From assembly GCA_951799425.1 (NCBI GenBank), contig OX637397.1, positions 20,279,064 through 20,343,063 on the forward strand: a stretch of DNA of 64,000 nt, in the 5' to 3' direction. Below the pieces are notes generated by a model. That model made no database searches, was not told where the DNA came from, and worked only from the letters and a program-made list of their open reading frames with translations. The DNA is from Ilex aquifolium. Taxonomy: Eukaryota > Streptophyta > Magnoliopsida > Aquifoliales > Aquifoliaceae. Below are positions 21,195 through 31,111 of this stretch, piece after piece; the first letter of the stretch is position 1, and each line of letters opens with the position of its first letter. The position numbers and the translations under genes are program-made.

Positions 21195-22330
21195 ATGGCA
21201 ACTATAGGACGAGGACGACGACCTGGTCGAGGGGGCGTTCATGGATGCCATGACTGCTGTGGCAGCTATTTTCTTACAAGCTAGCAATGTGGCCCAAGGA
21301 GGCTCAAATCACCTCTAAAAGTTTAAGACACATAAGCCACCAACTTTTGTGGGAGGGGCGAATTCGATGGTAGTCGACCATTGGTTATAATAAGTGGATA
21401 AGATCTTGGAAGCTATTGAGATCACATCCGATGCCACTAAAATAAGGTTGGCAACGTTCCAGCTTGAGGGAGAAGCTCATCTATGGTGGACTTGGGCAAG
21501 AACCTCAAGGGATATCAAGACAATGACTTGGGAAGAGTTTCGTGAGCTCTTCTTTGGCAAGTGAAAGCCCGGGAATTCCTAGACCTAAATTAAGGGATAA
21601 TGACGGTGATGCAATACATGGTGAATTTCACCAAGCTAGCCCATTTTGTCGATGATTACATGGCCATAGACTTGGCCAAAGTGAGAAGATTTGAGGATGA
21701 CTTAAAGTTTTCAATCCGAAGAAATATCATAGGCCACAGATTTCAAGACCTAGACTCAATGGTCGAGACATCCATGACCATTAAGAGAGAGGTCGACGAT
21801 GCCAAGAGTATCCGGGAGGCCGGAGCCAAGGACAAGAAGAAGGAGGACCAGTCCTTTTCTACTAGTTCAGGGAAGAAGCAAATGACATCTACCTCATAAG
21901 GATCATAGGGGTAGGGCCGAGGCTATCAAAGCCAAAAGTCAAGGTCAATCCTCCCAAGGTGGGAGAAATTTCAGGACCTCCTATCAGGCTGACCAAAAGA
22001 CTTGCTACATATATCACCAGCGAGGCCACTTGAAACGGGATTATCCTTAGAAATAGGGATCTCACAGTTACATGACATCTCAATCCCAGTCATTAGTGGG
22101 GCCTCCACAAACATTTTTCATTCCTCTATACCCCACCATGGGCCAAGGAAATCAATTCCAGTTCTAAGGTGCTGCACAAGTCCCTATTACTTCATGTGCG
22201 GGGACTCCGCAATCAAGTCAGGTGCGTCAGGGTGTAGGCCGATGCCAAGGCCGAGGACAGAGATTTCAAGCAGGGACATTAGGGACCCAGGGGCGAGTCT
22301 TCGTCATCACTTCTCAAACTGAGCTTGTGG
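21195..22330 (+). pseudogene. Gypsy gag pseudogene (plus-strand element)
   Basis: Begins ATGGCAACTATAGGACG (MATIGRGRRPGRGG). It then shows the gag core in several frames (KPPTFVGGAN; GEAHLWWTWARTS; the open stretch 21600-21899 with MTVMQY and IREAGAKDK), with stops near 21390 and 21564 and frameshifts. The zinc knuckle near 22005-22050 is CYIYHQRGHLKRDY, in which two of three cysteines have become tyrosine (TGT/TGC to TAT/TAC). The relative at 53.7 kb has the intact CYLCHQLGHLKKDC. It therefore cannot bind zinc normally. Confidence 0.75.
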
Positions 22331-23394
22331 ATCAGTCAGTGATTCAAGGTACATTTATACTCTCTCAGTTATGGGAAAATGTGTTATTTGATTCGGGTGC
22401 ATCTCATTCATTCATCTCTGCATCTTGCGTGAAGGATTTGGCTTAGAGGTTGAGACATTAGAGGAGCCATTGCATGTGAATTCTCCCCTAGGAGCTAGGA
22501 TTTGCATTGATAAGATATGTCGGGTTGTTGAGTTAGAGATCTCGGGGATTCAACTCACGGTGGACCTTAGGGTCATGGACATATCAGAGTTTGAGGTCAT
22601 TCTTGGGATGGATTGGTTGACGGTAGGGGTGTTAATCATGTCGTGTTGTATCATTTTCGTGTCGTATCACTTTCGGTCGTGTAATTTTCGTGTCGGGTCA
22701 CTTTCGGTATGTGTCGGATTTGTGTCAATATTCGTGTCAGTAAAAAATTATTTAATTCCATAAAAACTTATATAATACTATTTAAAAAATTAAAAAATTT
22801 ATAAAATTCTTATTTTCTGTCTACAATACTCGTTAAATACTTATTTTCTATTTAAGTACTAGTTAACCGTGTTATTCGTGTCGAACTTAATTTGACTCAT
22901 TTATTACTCGTGTCAAATAATCGTGTCATTTTTGAGTTTTGTGTCGGGTCGGGTTCGTGTTAATGGATAAATTTGACATCTCTAGTTGACGGCACATCAG
23001 GTAGTTATTGATTGTGATCGGAAACGAGTCACCGCCTACACTTCGAATGAGATTTGTTTCCAGTTTTAGAGAGAAAATCACAATGCTTTATCCCAAGCCG
23101 TGTATGACTCCCGTTGGCATGGGAAGTTGATAGGTTGACTTGCGAGTCTTACAGTAGAGGACAAGGTGAGACAGGAGTTAGGTCTATCTCAGGTAGTTTG
23201 CGAGTATGCAGATGTTTTTCCAGATGAATTATCGGGATTGCCTCCACATCGGGATGTTGACTTCTCCATTGAGTTACAACCCAGTGTATCGCCTATCTCA
23301 CTGGCACTGCATAGGATGCCACCGACAGAGCTGCGAAAACTCAAAGTCCAATTGCAAGAGTTGTTGAACAAGGGTTTTATTAGACCGAGTAAGG
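22331..23394 (+). pseudogene. Gypsy protease and start of reverse transcriptase, split by a MITE
   Basis: Protease active site DSGASHSFI at about 22390, ending with ILGMDWL at about 22600. The frame resumes after the MITE (from 22993) with the end of protease, has a stop near 23067, and then the RT lead-in DVFPDELSGLPPHRDVDFSI and NKGFIRPS at about 23210-23390. The RT palm with the catalytic aspartates is absent, because the element ends at about 23394. Confidence 0.8.
22624..22984. mobile_element. hAT-type MITE, 361 bp, with perfect 8-bp TSD
   Basis: Ends TAGGGGTGTTAATCATGTCG and (reverse complement) TAGAGATGTCAAATTTATCC. Perfect GTTGACGG duplications at 22616-22623 and 22985-22992. An 8-bp duplication fits hAT. 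The interior is rich in TCGTGTCG. It sits in the protease coding region just after GMDWLT, and the host frame resumes past the second duplication. Confidence 0.85.
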
Positions 23395-23395
23395 G

Positions 23396-24375
23396 TTTTG
23401 GAAGTTTGTTTTCAGTCTTCTAAGTTTTCTATTGATAAACATTGTTGTATTCTTGTATGGAGGATTGAAGTTGATGGTCTTTATTGTTTGAACATTGCAA
23501 ATGACAATATTAAAATGACTGATTCTTCTTCTTCTTCTTCTTCTTCTTCTTCTTCTGCTTATATCGACATGTTTTTGTGATGTGAATGTTGATTCTATTT
23601 TATGGCATATGAGACCAAGTCATATTAATATAAATAAAATGAAAAAGATGACTAACATTGGATTGATTACAAATTTAGATATTGACTTGAAATCATGTGA
23701 ATCTTGTATAAGTGAAAAAATAACAAAAGCTATTTGAAAATTTTGAAAGAGCTAAAGATTTGCTTAAATTAATACATTCGGATATTTGTGGTCCTCTAGA
23801 TGTTAAAACCCAGTATAGCATGGAATATTTTATTAGTTTTACCAATGATCATTCAAAATATAGTTTTATATATACTACAGAATAGATTGGATGCCTTGCA
23901 TAAAATTATTGAATTTAAGATAAAGGTATAAAACCAACTAGGTAAAAAAATTAAAATACTAAGGACGGATCGGAGTGGTGAATACAAGACTAATATTTTT
24001 GAAAATTTTTGTTAATAAAATAGAATAATATATTAATTAACAATTTTACACACACCTCAACAAAATGGTGTTACCAAAAGGAGAAATAGAACAATTATTG
24101 ACAAGGTTAGATCTATACTTAGTCATGCACACTTAAGTTCTACATTTTGAGGTAAATCAATTTCTACCGTGATTTATATTTTTAATAGAGTATCCTCTAG
24201 AACAATACTAAATGACATCATACGAAATTTAAACGGGTACAAAACCAAGTCTTCATCACTTAGTAAAAAGTGCATTATTGGATATTTTGAAAATTCTAAT
24301 TACTATAAGGTTTGCACTCCACCATAATGATGGTTCAATAGAAGTCCTTGAAAATAGAGGTGCATTCTTTTTTTA
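23396..24375 (+). pseudogene. Ty1/copia integrase relic
   Basis: Plus-strand scraps in all three frames, in the right order: DGLYCLNIAND (end of protease/pre-integrase), LIHSDICGPLD-like text near 23780, ENQLGKKIKILRTD near 23935, TPQQNGVTKRRNRTIID near 24055-24110 (the conserved Asn-Gly-Val before the catalytic Glu position), and KCIIGYF near 24265. Multiple stops. A (TCT)n run at 23522-23556 encodes polyserine. It is a lineage relative of the minus-strand copia at 59.7-63.0 kb (shared ENQLGKKIKI). No LTRs were seen. Confidence 0.7.
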
Positions 24376-24428
24376 AGATGACTTAAGTAAAATTGAGAAA
24401 ATGATTGAACTATTTGAAATTACGTATA

Positions 24429-24700
24429 TACTACAAGAAAAAATGTCTTTTGTGACGGCACAATTCCGTTGCAAAAAGTATATATGCCGCCGCAAATATT
24501 TGTGTGGCTTTGCGATGACATTTCTTCGGTCACAAAAGGGGCACCACAAATACTTTTTGCGGTGGAAAAATTCCACCACAAATAATCAAACCATTATTTG
24601 CGACAACACAATTGATGTCGCAAAAGGTATATTTTTTCAAAAATAATATTTGCAACGGCACTGTTGTCGCCTCAATAGACTAAGAATTTTGAAAAAAAAA
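24429..24700. mobile_element. Terminus of a CACTA (En/Spm) element
   Basis: Starts TACTACAAGAAAAAATG, close to the usual CACTACAAGAAAA. It is followed by subterminal repeats in both orientations around TTTGCGGTGG, GTGACGGCAC, ATTTGCGACAAC and GTCGCAAAAG. No partner end was found in the window, so this is a lone or truncated end. Confidence 0.65.
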
Positions 24701-25415
24701 ATTGTATTTGGAATATATTTGTGGATATTGCATTATTATTCTCAAGCATTAACTGTTCAAAAAAAAAATCACAAAAATAATGAAAATAAAACATCATCCA
24801 GTTCAAGGCCAATCCCCGAACCCCCTGGATGCAACAATTTGAAGTAATTCATATTGCAAAAAATGTCTAAAAATCTTTTCATTCAAGCATATACCCATCA
24901 CCAATACATGAAAGATATTCTTACTAAAATATGATTTCTTACATACATGAAGAATAACTAAGGAAGAACATAGGATTTTCCAACAACTATCTAATTTCTC
25001 CAAATCTGAAATCTCCAAACCTCTAATTTTCAAGAACCATCTAATTTTTGGATAGGCGTCCAGACGGTTCTGGGGCATCAGGACGTTGATAACTTTCTGT
25101 CCAAACTTCTGACTCGATTTTGACCTAATTAGAGTTTGATTAATTCTATGAAATATAATTTTGTAGCTCTTGTAGTCTACCTTCTAATGCCACAAGAATT
25201 AGGTCAATTGGAGTTTGGAAGAAAAAGGTATGATCAAAATTCTAAATTATTTTCAAATTTCTTCTTCTCAAATTCTCTTCAAAATGCGTTTAAGGCCCAT
25301 AACACCTCCAAACCTCTAATAAACCCCATATCACTTATCACATGATTTCTCGACCTTCCGGGTTCAATGAAAATATTATTTTGACCTAAAAACCTTTAGA
25401 AACTTACCTATCTAC
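24701..25415. other. No supported gene
   Basis: Possibly the interior of the CACTA element on the left. The 25080-25310 part resembles 16440-16660 (dispersed repeat). No coding family was recognised. Confidence 0.4.
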
Positions 25416-25420
25416 ACTTT

Positions 25421-25890
25421 TCACAATTGTCGGACATGTCCTGGTTTTCCACAATTGTAGCACCTACGAATGCCATCTCCATATGTAGAACAATCTCTAG
25501 CATAGTGCCCCACTTTACCACATTTGAAGCAACGGATATCACCTCCTAACTGACCAATGAAGAATTCCCCTACCTTGTTGATTGGACCGTGGTGTTGCAA
25601 GTCCCTGTCTTTTCCTTGAAAAACTCTGCACTTTTCTTGTCTGAGCACGACTTTTTGGTATCCCACTTGGACCCTTAACTGGTTGAGTACTCTGACCCCT
25701 AGAAAGAAATGATTTGCTGCTACTTCATTTCAATTGAAATGATTCGAACCAGGTTTTCTTGAATTGTTTTCTTCGTCCTATCATTTCATGCACATTCCTT
25801 TCAGTTGTTCATAAGTTCATAAGTTGTCCCTGCAAATACTGGTGGGTCCAACTTTCTAAACCTTTCAAACAGTGTACTCCGTAGATCTGG
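25421..25890 (-). pseudogene. Gypsy gag, C-terminal part with two zinc knuckles
   Basis: Minus strand. Open from about 25666 to 25421 with CFKCGKVGHYARDC and CYNCGKPGHVRQL, a tandem pair of CCHC knuckles (the second loses its last Cys at the end). Upstream, to 25890, broken frames give LRSTLFERFRKLDPPVFAGT, typical gypsy gag. The N-terminal part lies beyond the inserted copia at 31112-31307. Confidence 0.75.
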
Positions 25891-26029
25891 TGTTAGAGTA
25901 ATCTAGTACATTAGCATTAAGGGTAGATTAGTCATTTATATTACTAGGTTTTGCCCTAGTATAAATAGGTTGTAATACTCTGGTTATTCTATTAACACAT
26001 CTTTTCTATTTCATTGATAAATGCTAACA
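25891..26029 (+). repeat. 5' LTR of intact copia
   Basis: 139 bp. It contains TATAAATA at 25960-25967, a likely promoter TATA box, just after a short dyad (ACTAGGTTTTGCCCTAGT). The PBS follows at once. Confidence 0.95.
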
Positions 26030-26042
26030 TGGTATCAGAGCC

Positions 26043-26762
26043 AACGTACCGGCCAAAGACTTGCTCGAGGGACTGATCGGTGGTGGCCCAGGCCAACCCA
26101 CCAACCAAACCTCTGCAGACGCCATTGAGAGAGGGAGAGAGAGATCGACTGTGCACCGACTGTGCACCGATTGTCCCCTTTGATGTATTGTGTGAGTTTC
26201 GGTGGCTGACTGTGCACCGACTGCCTCTTGGGGGTATTTTGTGAGTTTCGGTGGCTGTTCTCCTGCTCCCTTCTACACCGACTGCCTTCTCACAGTGCAC
26301 CGACTGTGCACTGACTGCCCCTTGGTCTAGTTTGCTGCTGCCCTTTGGATTCTTGTTTTCACGGTGCGTCAACTCCACACAGAGGTCCAGATTTGGTGGG
26401 AGGCTTGTTTTCTGGGTTTTCGGTGGCTTCGGTGGCTGTTCTTCTTCCACAGTGCACCGACTGGCTGTTCGGTGGCTGTTCTTCTCCCATAGTTCACGGT
26501 CGACTGGATGTCTTCTGGGTTTCGGTGAGGGTGTCGTGATCTGCTTCACGGTTGTATTCTCGGCTGGTGTTTGTGGCTGATTTGTTGTTCTTTCGGCTGG
26601 TGTTTGGATATGTTGTGGGCTGCTTTGTTGGGTTTTTGTTGTGGGTTTACTGGACAATAGGCGTTGGGTTTTGGACTGATTTATTTTGTTCTGCCTTTGT
26701 TGTGGGTTGTTCTGTTTTGTCTTTTGTTGGGTATTATTTTGTTGAGACCTCTTGTTAACATT
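26043..26762 (+). other. Untranslated leader of the intact copia with GTGCAC repeats
   Basis: 720 bases between PBS and gag ATG. Repeated elements TGTGCACCGACTG (about 26150-26310, 26450-26465) and GAGTTTCGGTGGCTG. The antisense frame across it (25992-26777, 261 codons, Gln/Thr/Pro-rich) is a compositional by-product. Confidence 0.7.
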
Positions 26763-29700
26763 ATGGCAAGTGGACACTCAGATTCTCTTCAAGCTATTAG
26801 TATCAGATTAAATGGTGAAAATTATGTATATTGGTCTTATGTTATGAAGAATTTTCTGTTAGGGAAAGAGATGTGGAGTTATGTTAGTGGTGATTTGCAA
26901 GCTCCAAGGGATTCGAAGGCAGAGAAATATGCTGAATTAAAGAATACCTGGGAAGTCAACAATGCTAAAATTATCACATGGATTAACAACTCAGTTGATC
27001 AGACCATTGGTGTGCATTTGGCTAAGTTTAACACAGCCAAACAGATTTGGGATTATTTAGCTACATTGTTTGTTCAGTCTAATTTTGCAAAGAGATATCA
27101 GCTTGAACATGAAATTCGAGCTGCACGTCAGGGTGATAAGACCATACAGGAGTTCTACTCGGTTATGACTAGATTTTGGGATCAGTTAGCACTTGCTGAG
27201 CCCGCTGAATTGAGTACCCATATAGTGTATCGTACTTTTAGGGAGGAGCAGAGGTTGGTACAGTTTTTGATGGCCCTTAGAGATGACTTTGAGGGCCTTC
27301 GTGGATCTATTCTTCATCGTCTCCCACTTCCCACAGTTGATGCAGTAGTGAATGAGCTTCTGGCTGAAGAAGTCCGTCTTAAAACTCTTTCTGGAAAGGG
27401 TCTTCTTTCATTGCCTAATCAGACTGTACTGGCTGTACCACCCAGAGGAACTTATCATTCACAGACTAGATATCGGGGTCGAGCTGCTTCGGATGAGTGT
27501 AGTTTTTGTCATGAGAAGGGTCACTGGAAAGCTCAGTGTCCTAAATTAGTGAACAAGAATGTCAAAGGAGCCTTACAGCAGCCATTTAGGCCCAAAGATC
27601 GTCATACAGCCGCAACTGCTTCACCAGTGGATGAGACACTCCCATCAGCTCCCAGCATGACTATGATAGCTGATCAGTTGCAGAAGCTTCTTTCTTTTCA
27701 TCAACCAGGTGCCCTATCAGTTTCTCCTTCCACAGGTTCATTTACTACAGGACCTTCAGGTATCTCTCGAACTGCCTGGGTCTTAGACTCAGGAGCCACC
27801 CATCATATGACTAGTGATTCTTCCTTATTTGTTTCTATTGTTTCCCCTCCCTCTATATCTGTCCTTGCAGCCAATGGCACCCAAATGTCTTTGGCTGGTG
27901 TTGGAACTATCGTGTCTTCTCAGCTTACACTTTCTGATGTCTACTATATTCCTCAACTTACTTTAAACTTAATATCTGTTAGTCAGTTATTTGATTCGGG
28001 ATTCTTAGTTCATTTTTCTTCTACTGGTTGTGTTGTGCAGGATCCACGGTCCAAGAAGCTGATTGGGACAGGCCATAGAGATGGAGGGCTATATGTGTTG
28101 GATGAACTTCATGTCCCTGTAGTGATTGCATCTACTGTTGATTTATCTTCTTTTCAATTGAGTCCAAAATCGTCTAGTTTTTATTTATGGCATTCTCGTT
28201 TAGGCCATGTTTCTCATTCTCGTTTAAAATTTTTAGCTTCTACTGGTAGTTTGGGTAGTTTAGAGTGTCATGATCTTTCAGATTGTAGTGGTTGCAAGTT
28301 GGCAAAATTTACTGCATTACCTTTCAATAAAAGTAATTCTCGTTCTCTTGCACCTTTTGATCTTGTACATTCTGATATTTGGGGACCGGCTCCTATTGCT
28401 ACTAAAGGGGGGTCTAGATATTATGTTTCTTTTATTGATGATCATACCAGATATTGTTGGGTATATCTAATGACACGTAGGTCTGAGTTCTTTTCCATTT
28501 TCTCTACCTTTCGTGCTATGGTGCGTACTCAATATTCTTCTATTATCAAATGTTTCCGCTGTGATCAAGGTGGAGAATATTCTTTTAGTGCTTTTCGTGA
28601 TTTATTGAAATCTGATGGTACTGTTTTTCAGTCTTCTTGTACTGACACACCTGCTCAGAATGGAGTGGCAGAACGAAAACATCGTCACATTATTGAGACA
28701 GCTCGTTCTTTGTTGTTGTCATCTAGTGTCCCTAGCTCTTTTTGGGGAGAAGCAGTCCTTACAGCAGTCCATCTGATTAATTGCATTCCTACAATCCTCA
28801 ATTCTGGTGTCTCACCTTTTGAAAAGCTATGTGGTAAGACACCTGACTATTTCTCCTTACGTGTGTTTGGATGTACATGTTTTGTTCTGCTACCTAGTGT
28901 TCATCGTACAAAACTCTCGGCTCGTTCAGCCTTATGTGTTTTTCTTGGCTATGGTGAGGGACAAAAGGGATTTCGGTGTTATGATCCTAGTACACAGAAA
29001 CTCTATGTTTCTCGTCATGTTGTTTTCATGGAGCATATTCCTTTTTTCTCTATTCCATCTAGTTCTTCGTCTCTGCATAAATCTGATCTTATCTATCTTG
29101 ATCCCTTTCCCTCTTGTGTTTCTCCTGATTCCTATGTTGGTGATATGATTGTGGATGATGTTCCCTCCTCTTCTTCTTCTTCTTTACCTGATTTGTCTGT
29201 TACCCGTCCCCCGATTGTGCATACTTATGTTCGCAGGACTCCCACTGTCTCATCCACAGATGCTGTGCCTTCATCTGCACCTCTTGGCTCCCAATCAATT
29301 TCTGACACTGTGGATCACACTCCTCGTTATCCTCAGCGCACTCGGAAGTGTCCTGACAGGTTTGGTTGGTCCAACTCTTGCTATTCCTCTGCTTTTTGTT
29401 CTTTCCTGACTTCTATACATTCTCTGTCTGAACCAACCTCCTATAAGGAGGCTATACTTGATCCTCTTTGGCAACAGGCTATGGATGAAGAGCTTTCTGC
29501 GCTACATAAGACTCGAGCTTGGGAGTTGGTGCCTTTACCTCCTGGTAAACGCCCCATTGGTTGTAAGTGGGTTTATAAAATCAAAACTCAATCTGATGGT
29601 TCTGTGGAAAGGTATAAAGCTAGATTAGTGGCCAAAGGTTTTGCTCAAGAGTATGGGCTTGACTATGATGAGACCTTTGCTCCAGTGGCTAAGATGACCA

Positions 29701-30959
29701 CGATTCGCACAGTAATTGCTGTGGCAGCTGTTCGTCAATGGAGTCTATCCCAGATGGATGTGAAAAATGCTTTCCTTCACGGTGATTTGTCTGAAGAGGT
29801 CTATATGACTCCTCCTCCTGGGTTGCCCTGTAGTTCTGGTCATGTGTGCAAACTTCACAAGGCTTTATATGGTCTTAAACAGGCCCCGAGGGCATGGTTT
29901 GCAAAATTTTCTTCAGTCATATGTGACTTAGGCTTCTGTGGTAGTGATCATGATTCTGCTCTCTTCCTTCGATCCACTTCTTCTGGTTTCATACTTCTAT
30001 TACTTTATGTGGATGACATGATTATTACAGGTGATGACAATGCTGGCATTCAGTTGTTGAAAACTCAGTTACAGGATTATTTTGAGATGAAGGATTTGGG
30101 TCCACTTCGATATTTCTTAGGGATTGAGGTTGCTTCCTCTCCCAAGGGTTATCTTCTTTCTCAGTCCAAATATGCCTCAGATGTTATTCAGCGAGCTTGC
30201 TTATCGGATACTCGAACTGTTGACACACCCTTGGAGCTTAATGTTCGTTATACTTCCTCTGCTGGTTCTCTCCTGCCTGACCCTACCTTATATCGTACTA
30301 TTGTTGGGAGTTTGGTGTATCTTACTGTTACTCGTCCAGATATTGCTTATGCGGTACATGTGGTTAGTCAGTTTGTCGCTGCTCCTACCACACTTCACTG
30401 GTCTGCTGTTCTTCGGATTCTTCGATATCTACGGGGTACGTTACATCAGAGTTTATTATTTTCCTCTTCTTCGTCTCTGGAGCTTCGTGCTTACTCTGAT
30501 GCAGATTGGGCTGGTGACTCTATGGATCGCAAATCCACCACTGGTTTTTGTCTTTTTCTTGGTAATTCTCTTATTTCCTGGAAAAGTAAGAAGCAAACTG
30601 TTGTAGCCCGCTCTTCTGCTGAAGCTGAGTACCGTGCTATGGCATCTACCACAGCAGAGATTGTTTGGTTGCGTTGGTTGCTTGCTGATCTTGGCATTTC
30701 CTTGCCTACCTCTACTCCTATGTATTGTGATAACACCAGTGCTATCCAAATTGCTCACAACTCGGTGTTCCATGAGCGCACCAAACATATAGAGATTGAT
30801 TGTCACTTTGTGCGCCATCATCTTCAGCTGGGCACGATCTCTCTTCCATATCTTCCGTCTACTATGCAGTTGGCTGATTTCTTCACCAAATCCCACACTA
30901 TCGCACGCTTTCGTTTTCTCCTTGGCAAACTCTTGATGTTGGATGCTCTCACATCATGA
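26763..30959 (+). CDS. Copia gag-pol polyprotein, intact
   Basis: Open for 1,398 codons from MASGHSDSLQ; an upstream in-frame ATG at 26664 would add a hydrophobic stretch unlike gag, so 26763 is preferred. Domains in order: gag (from about residue 15, ENYVYWSYVMKNFLLGKEMW); CCHC zinc knuckle CSFCHEKGHWKAQC at about 245; aspartic protease WVLDSGATHHM at about 340; integrase zinc-binding LWHSRLGH at about 475 and core with HSDIWGP at about 535, then CDQGGEY and NGVAERKHRHIIE; reverse transcriptase from about 900 with DETFAPVAK and the catalytic YVDD at about 1082; RNase H YSDADWAGD at about 1245, SSAEAEYRAM, HIEIDCHFVRHHL; stop TGA just before the polypurine tract. All catalytic motifs I can check are intact. 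It makes the capsid and the enzymes that reverse-transcribe and integrate the element. Confidence 0.95.
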   Translation: MASGHSDSLQAISIRLNGENYVYWSYVMKNFLLGKEMWSYVSGDLQAPRDSKAEKYAELKNTWEVNNAKIITWINNSVDQTIGVHLAKFNTAKQIWDYLATLFVQSNFAKRYQLEHEIRAARQGDKTIQEFYSVMTRFWDQLALAEPAELSTHIVYRTFREEQRLVQFLMALRDDFEGLRGSILHRLPLPTVDAVVNELLAEEVRLKTLSGKGLLSLPNQTVLAVPPRGTYHSQTRYRGRAASDECSFCHEKGHWKAQCPKLVNKNVKGALQQPFRPKDRHTAATASPVDETLPSAPSMTMIADQLQKLLSFHQPGALSVSPSTGSFTTGPSGISRTAWVLDSGATHHMTSDSSLFVSIVSPPSISVLAANGTQMSLAGVGTIVSSQLTLSDVYYIPQLTLNLISVSQLFDSGFLVHFSSTGCVVQDPRSKKLIGTGHRDGGLYVLDELHVPVVIASTVDLSSFQLSPKSSSFYLWHSRLGHVSHSRLKFLASTGSLGSLECHDLSDCSGCKLAKFTALPFNKSNSRSLAPFDLVHSDIWGPAPIATKGGSRYYVSFIDDHTRYCWVYLMTRRSEFFSIFSTFRAMVRTQYSSIIKCFRCDQGGEYSFSAFRDLLKSDGTVFQSSCTDTPAQNGVAERKHRHIIETARSLLLSSSVPSSFWGEAVLTAVHLINCIPTILNSGVSPFEKLCGKTPDYFSLRVFGCTCFVLLPSVHRTKLSARSALCVFLGYGEGQKGFRCYDPSTQKLYVSRHVVFMEHIPFFSIPSSSSSLHKSDLIYLDPFPSCVSPDSYVGDMIVDDVPSSSSSSLPDLSVTRPPIVHTYVRRTPTVSSTDAVPSSAPLGSQSISDTVDHTPRYPQRTRKCPDRFGWSNSCYSSAFCSFLTSIHSLSEPTSYKEAILDPLWQQAMDEELSALHKTRAWELVPLPPGKRPIGCKWVYKIKTQSDGSVERYKARLVAKGFAQEYGLDYDETFAPVAKMTTIRTVIAVAAVRQWSLSQMDVKNAFLHGDLSEEVYMTPPPGLPCSSGHVCKLHKALYGLKQAPRAWFAKFSSVICDLGFCGSDHDSALFLRSTSSGFILLLLYVDDMIITGDDNAGIQLLKTQLQDYFEMKDLGPLRYFLGIEVASSPKGYLLSQSKYASDVIQRACLSDTRTVDTPLELNVRYTSSAGSLLPDPTLYRTIVGSLVYLTVTRPDIAYAVHVVSQFVAAPTTLHWSAVLRILRYLRGTLHQSLLFSSSSSLELRAYSDADWAGDSMDRKSTTGFCLFLGNSLISWKSKKQTVVARSSAEAEYRAMASTTAEIVWLRWLLADLGISLPTSTPMYCDNTSAIQIAHNSVFHERTKHIEIDCHFVRHHLQLGTISLPYLPSTMQLADFFTKSHTIARFRFLLGKLLMLDALTS

Positions 30960-30972
30960 GTTTGAGGGGGGA

Positions 30973-31111
30973 TGTTAGAGTAATCTAGTACATTAGCATT
31001 AAGGGTAGATTAGTCATTTATATTACTAGGTTTTGCCCTAGTATAAATAGGTTGTAATACTCTGGTTATTCTATTAACACATCTTTTCTATTTCATTGAT
31101 AAATGCTAACA
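30973..31111 (+). repeat. 3' LTR of intact copia
   Basis: 139 bp, identical to 25891-26029, preceded by the polypurine tract at 30960-30972. Confidence 0.95.

Larger units (their letters stand above)
18388..23394 (+). mobile_element. Ty3/gypsy chromovirus (Tekay/Del-like), 5' part only
   Basis: 5' LTR 18388-20603 (starts TGTGAAACCC, ends GGGGCGTCACA). PBS TTGGTGTCAGAGCC at about 20606-20619. Leader with palindromes, gag from 21195, protease, and the start of RT ending at about 23394 where sequence changes to a copia relic. The 3' half and 3' LTR are missing. Gag is clearly the same family as the minus-strand element at 45734-57519 (shared MTVMQY, IREAGAKDK, SSGKK). Many stops and frameshifts make it dead. 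It interrupts a hAT transposase on its left and is itself interrupted by a MITE. Confidence 0.8.
25891..31111 (+). mobile_element. Complete Ty1/copia retrotransposon with identical 139-bp LTRs
   Basis: Two LTRs of only 139 bp (25891-26029 and 30973-31111), identical base for base by my comparison, bounded by TGTTAGAG...GCTAACA. PBS TGGTATCAGAGCC at 26030-26042, an uninterrupted gag-pol frame, and polypurine tract GTTTGAGGGGGGA before the 3' LTR. Total 5,221 bp. The very short LTR and single gag-pol frame suggest the Ale/Retrofit-like lineage (inference). It is inserted in the gag of a minus-strand gypsy. No matching 5-bp target duplication is seen (TCTGG on the left, GTCTC on the right). Confidence 0.95.

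Noticed and set aside
26664..26762. Upstream in-frame start extending copia gag by 33 residues
   Set aside because: The extension is a hydrophobic stretch unlike gag; MASGHSDSLQ at 26763 fits copia gag starts better.
25992..26777. 261-codon minus-strand frame, Gln/Thr/Pro-rich
   Set aside because: Antisense to the leader and LTR of the intact copia; no homology and explained by leader composition.
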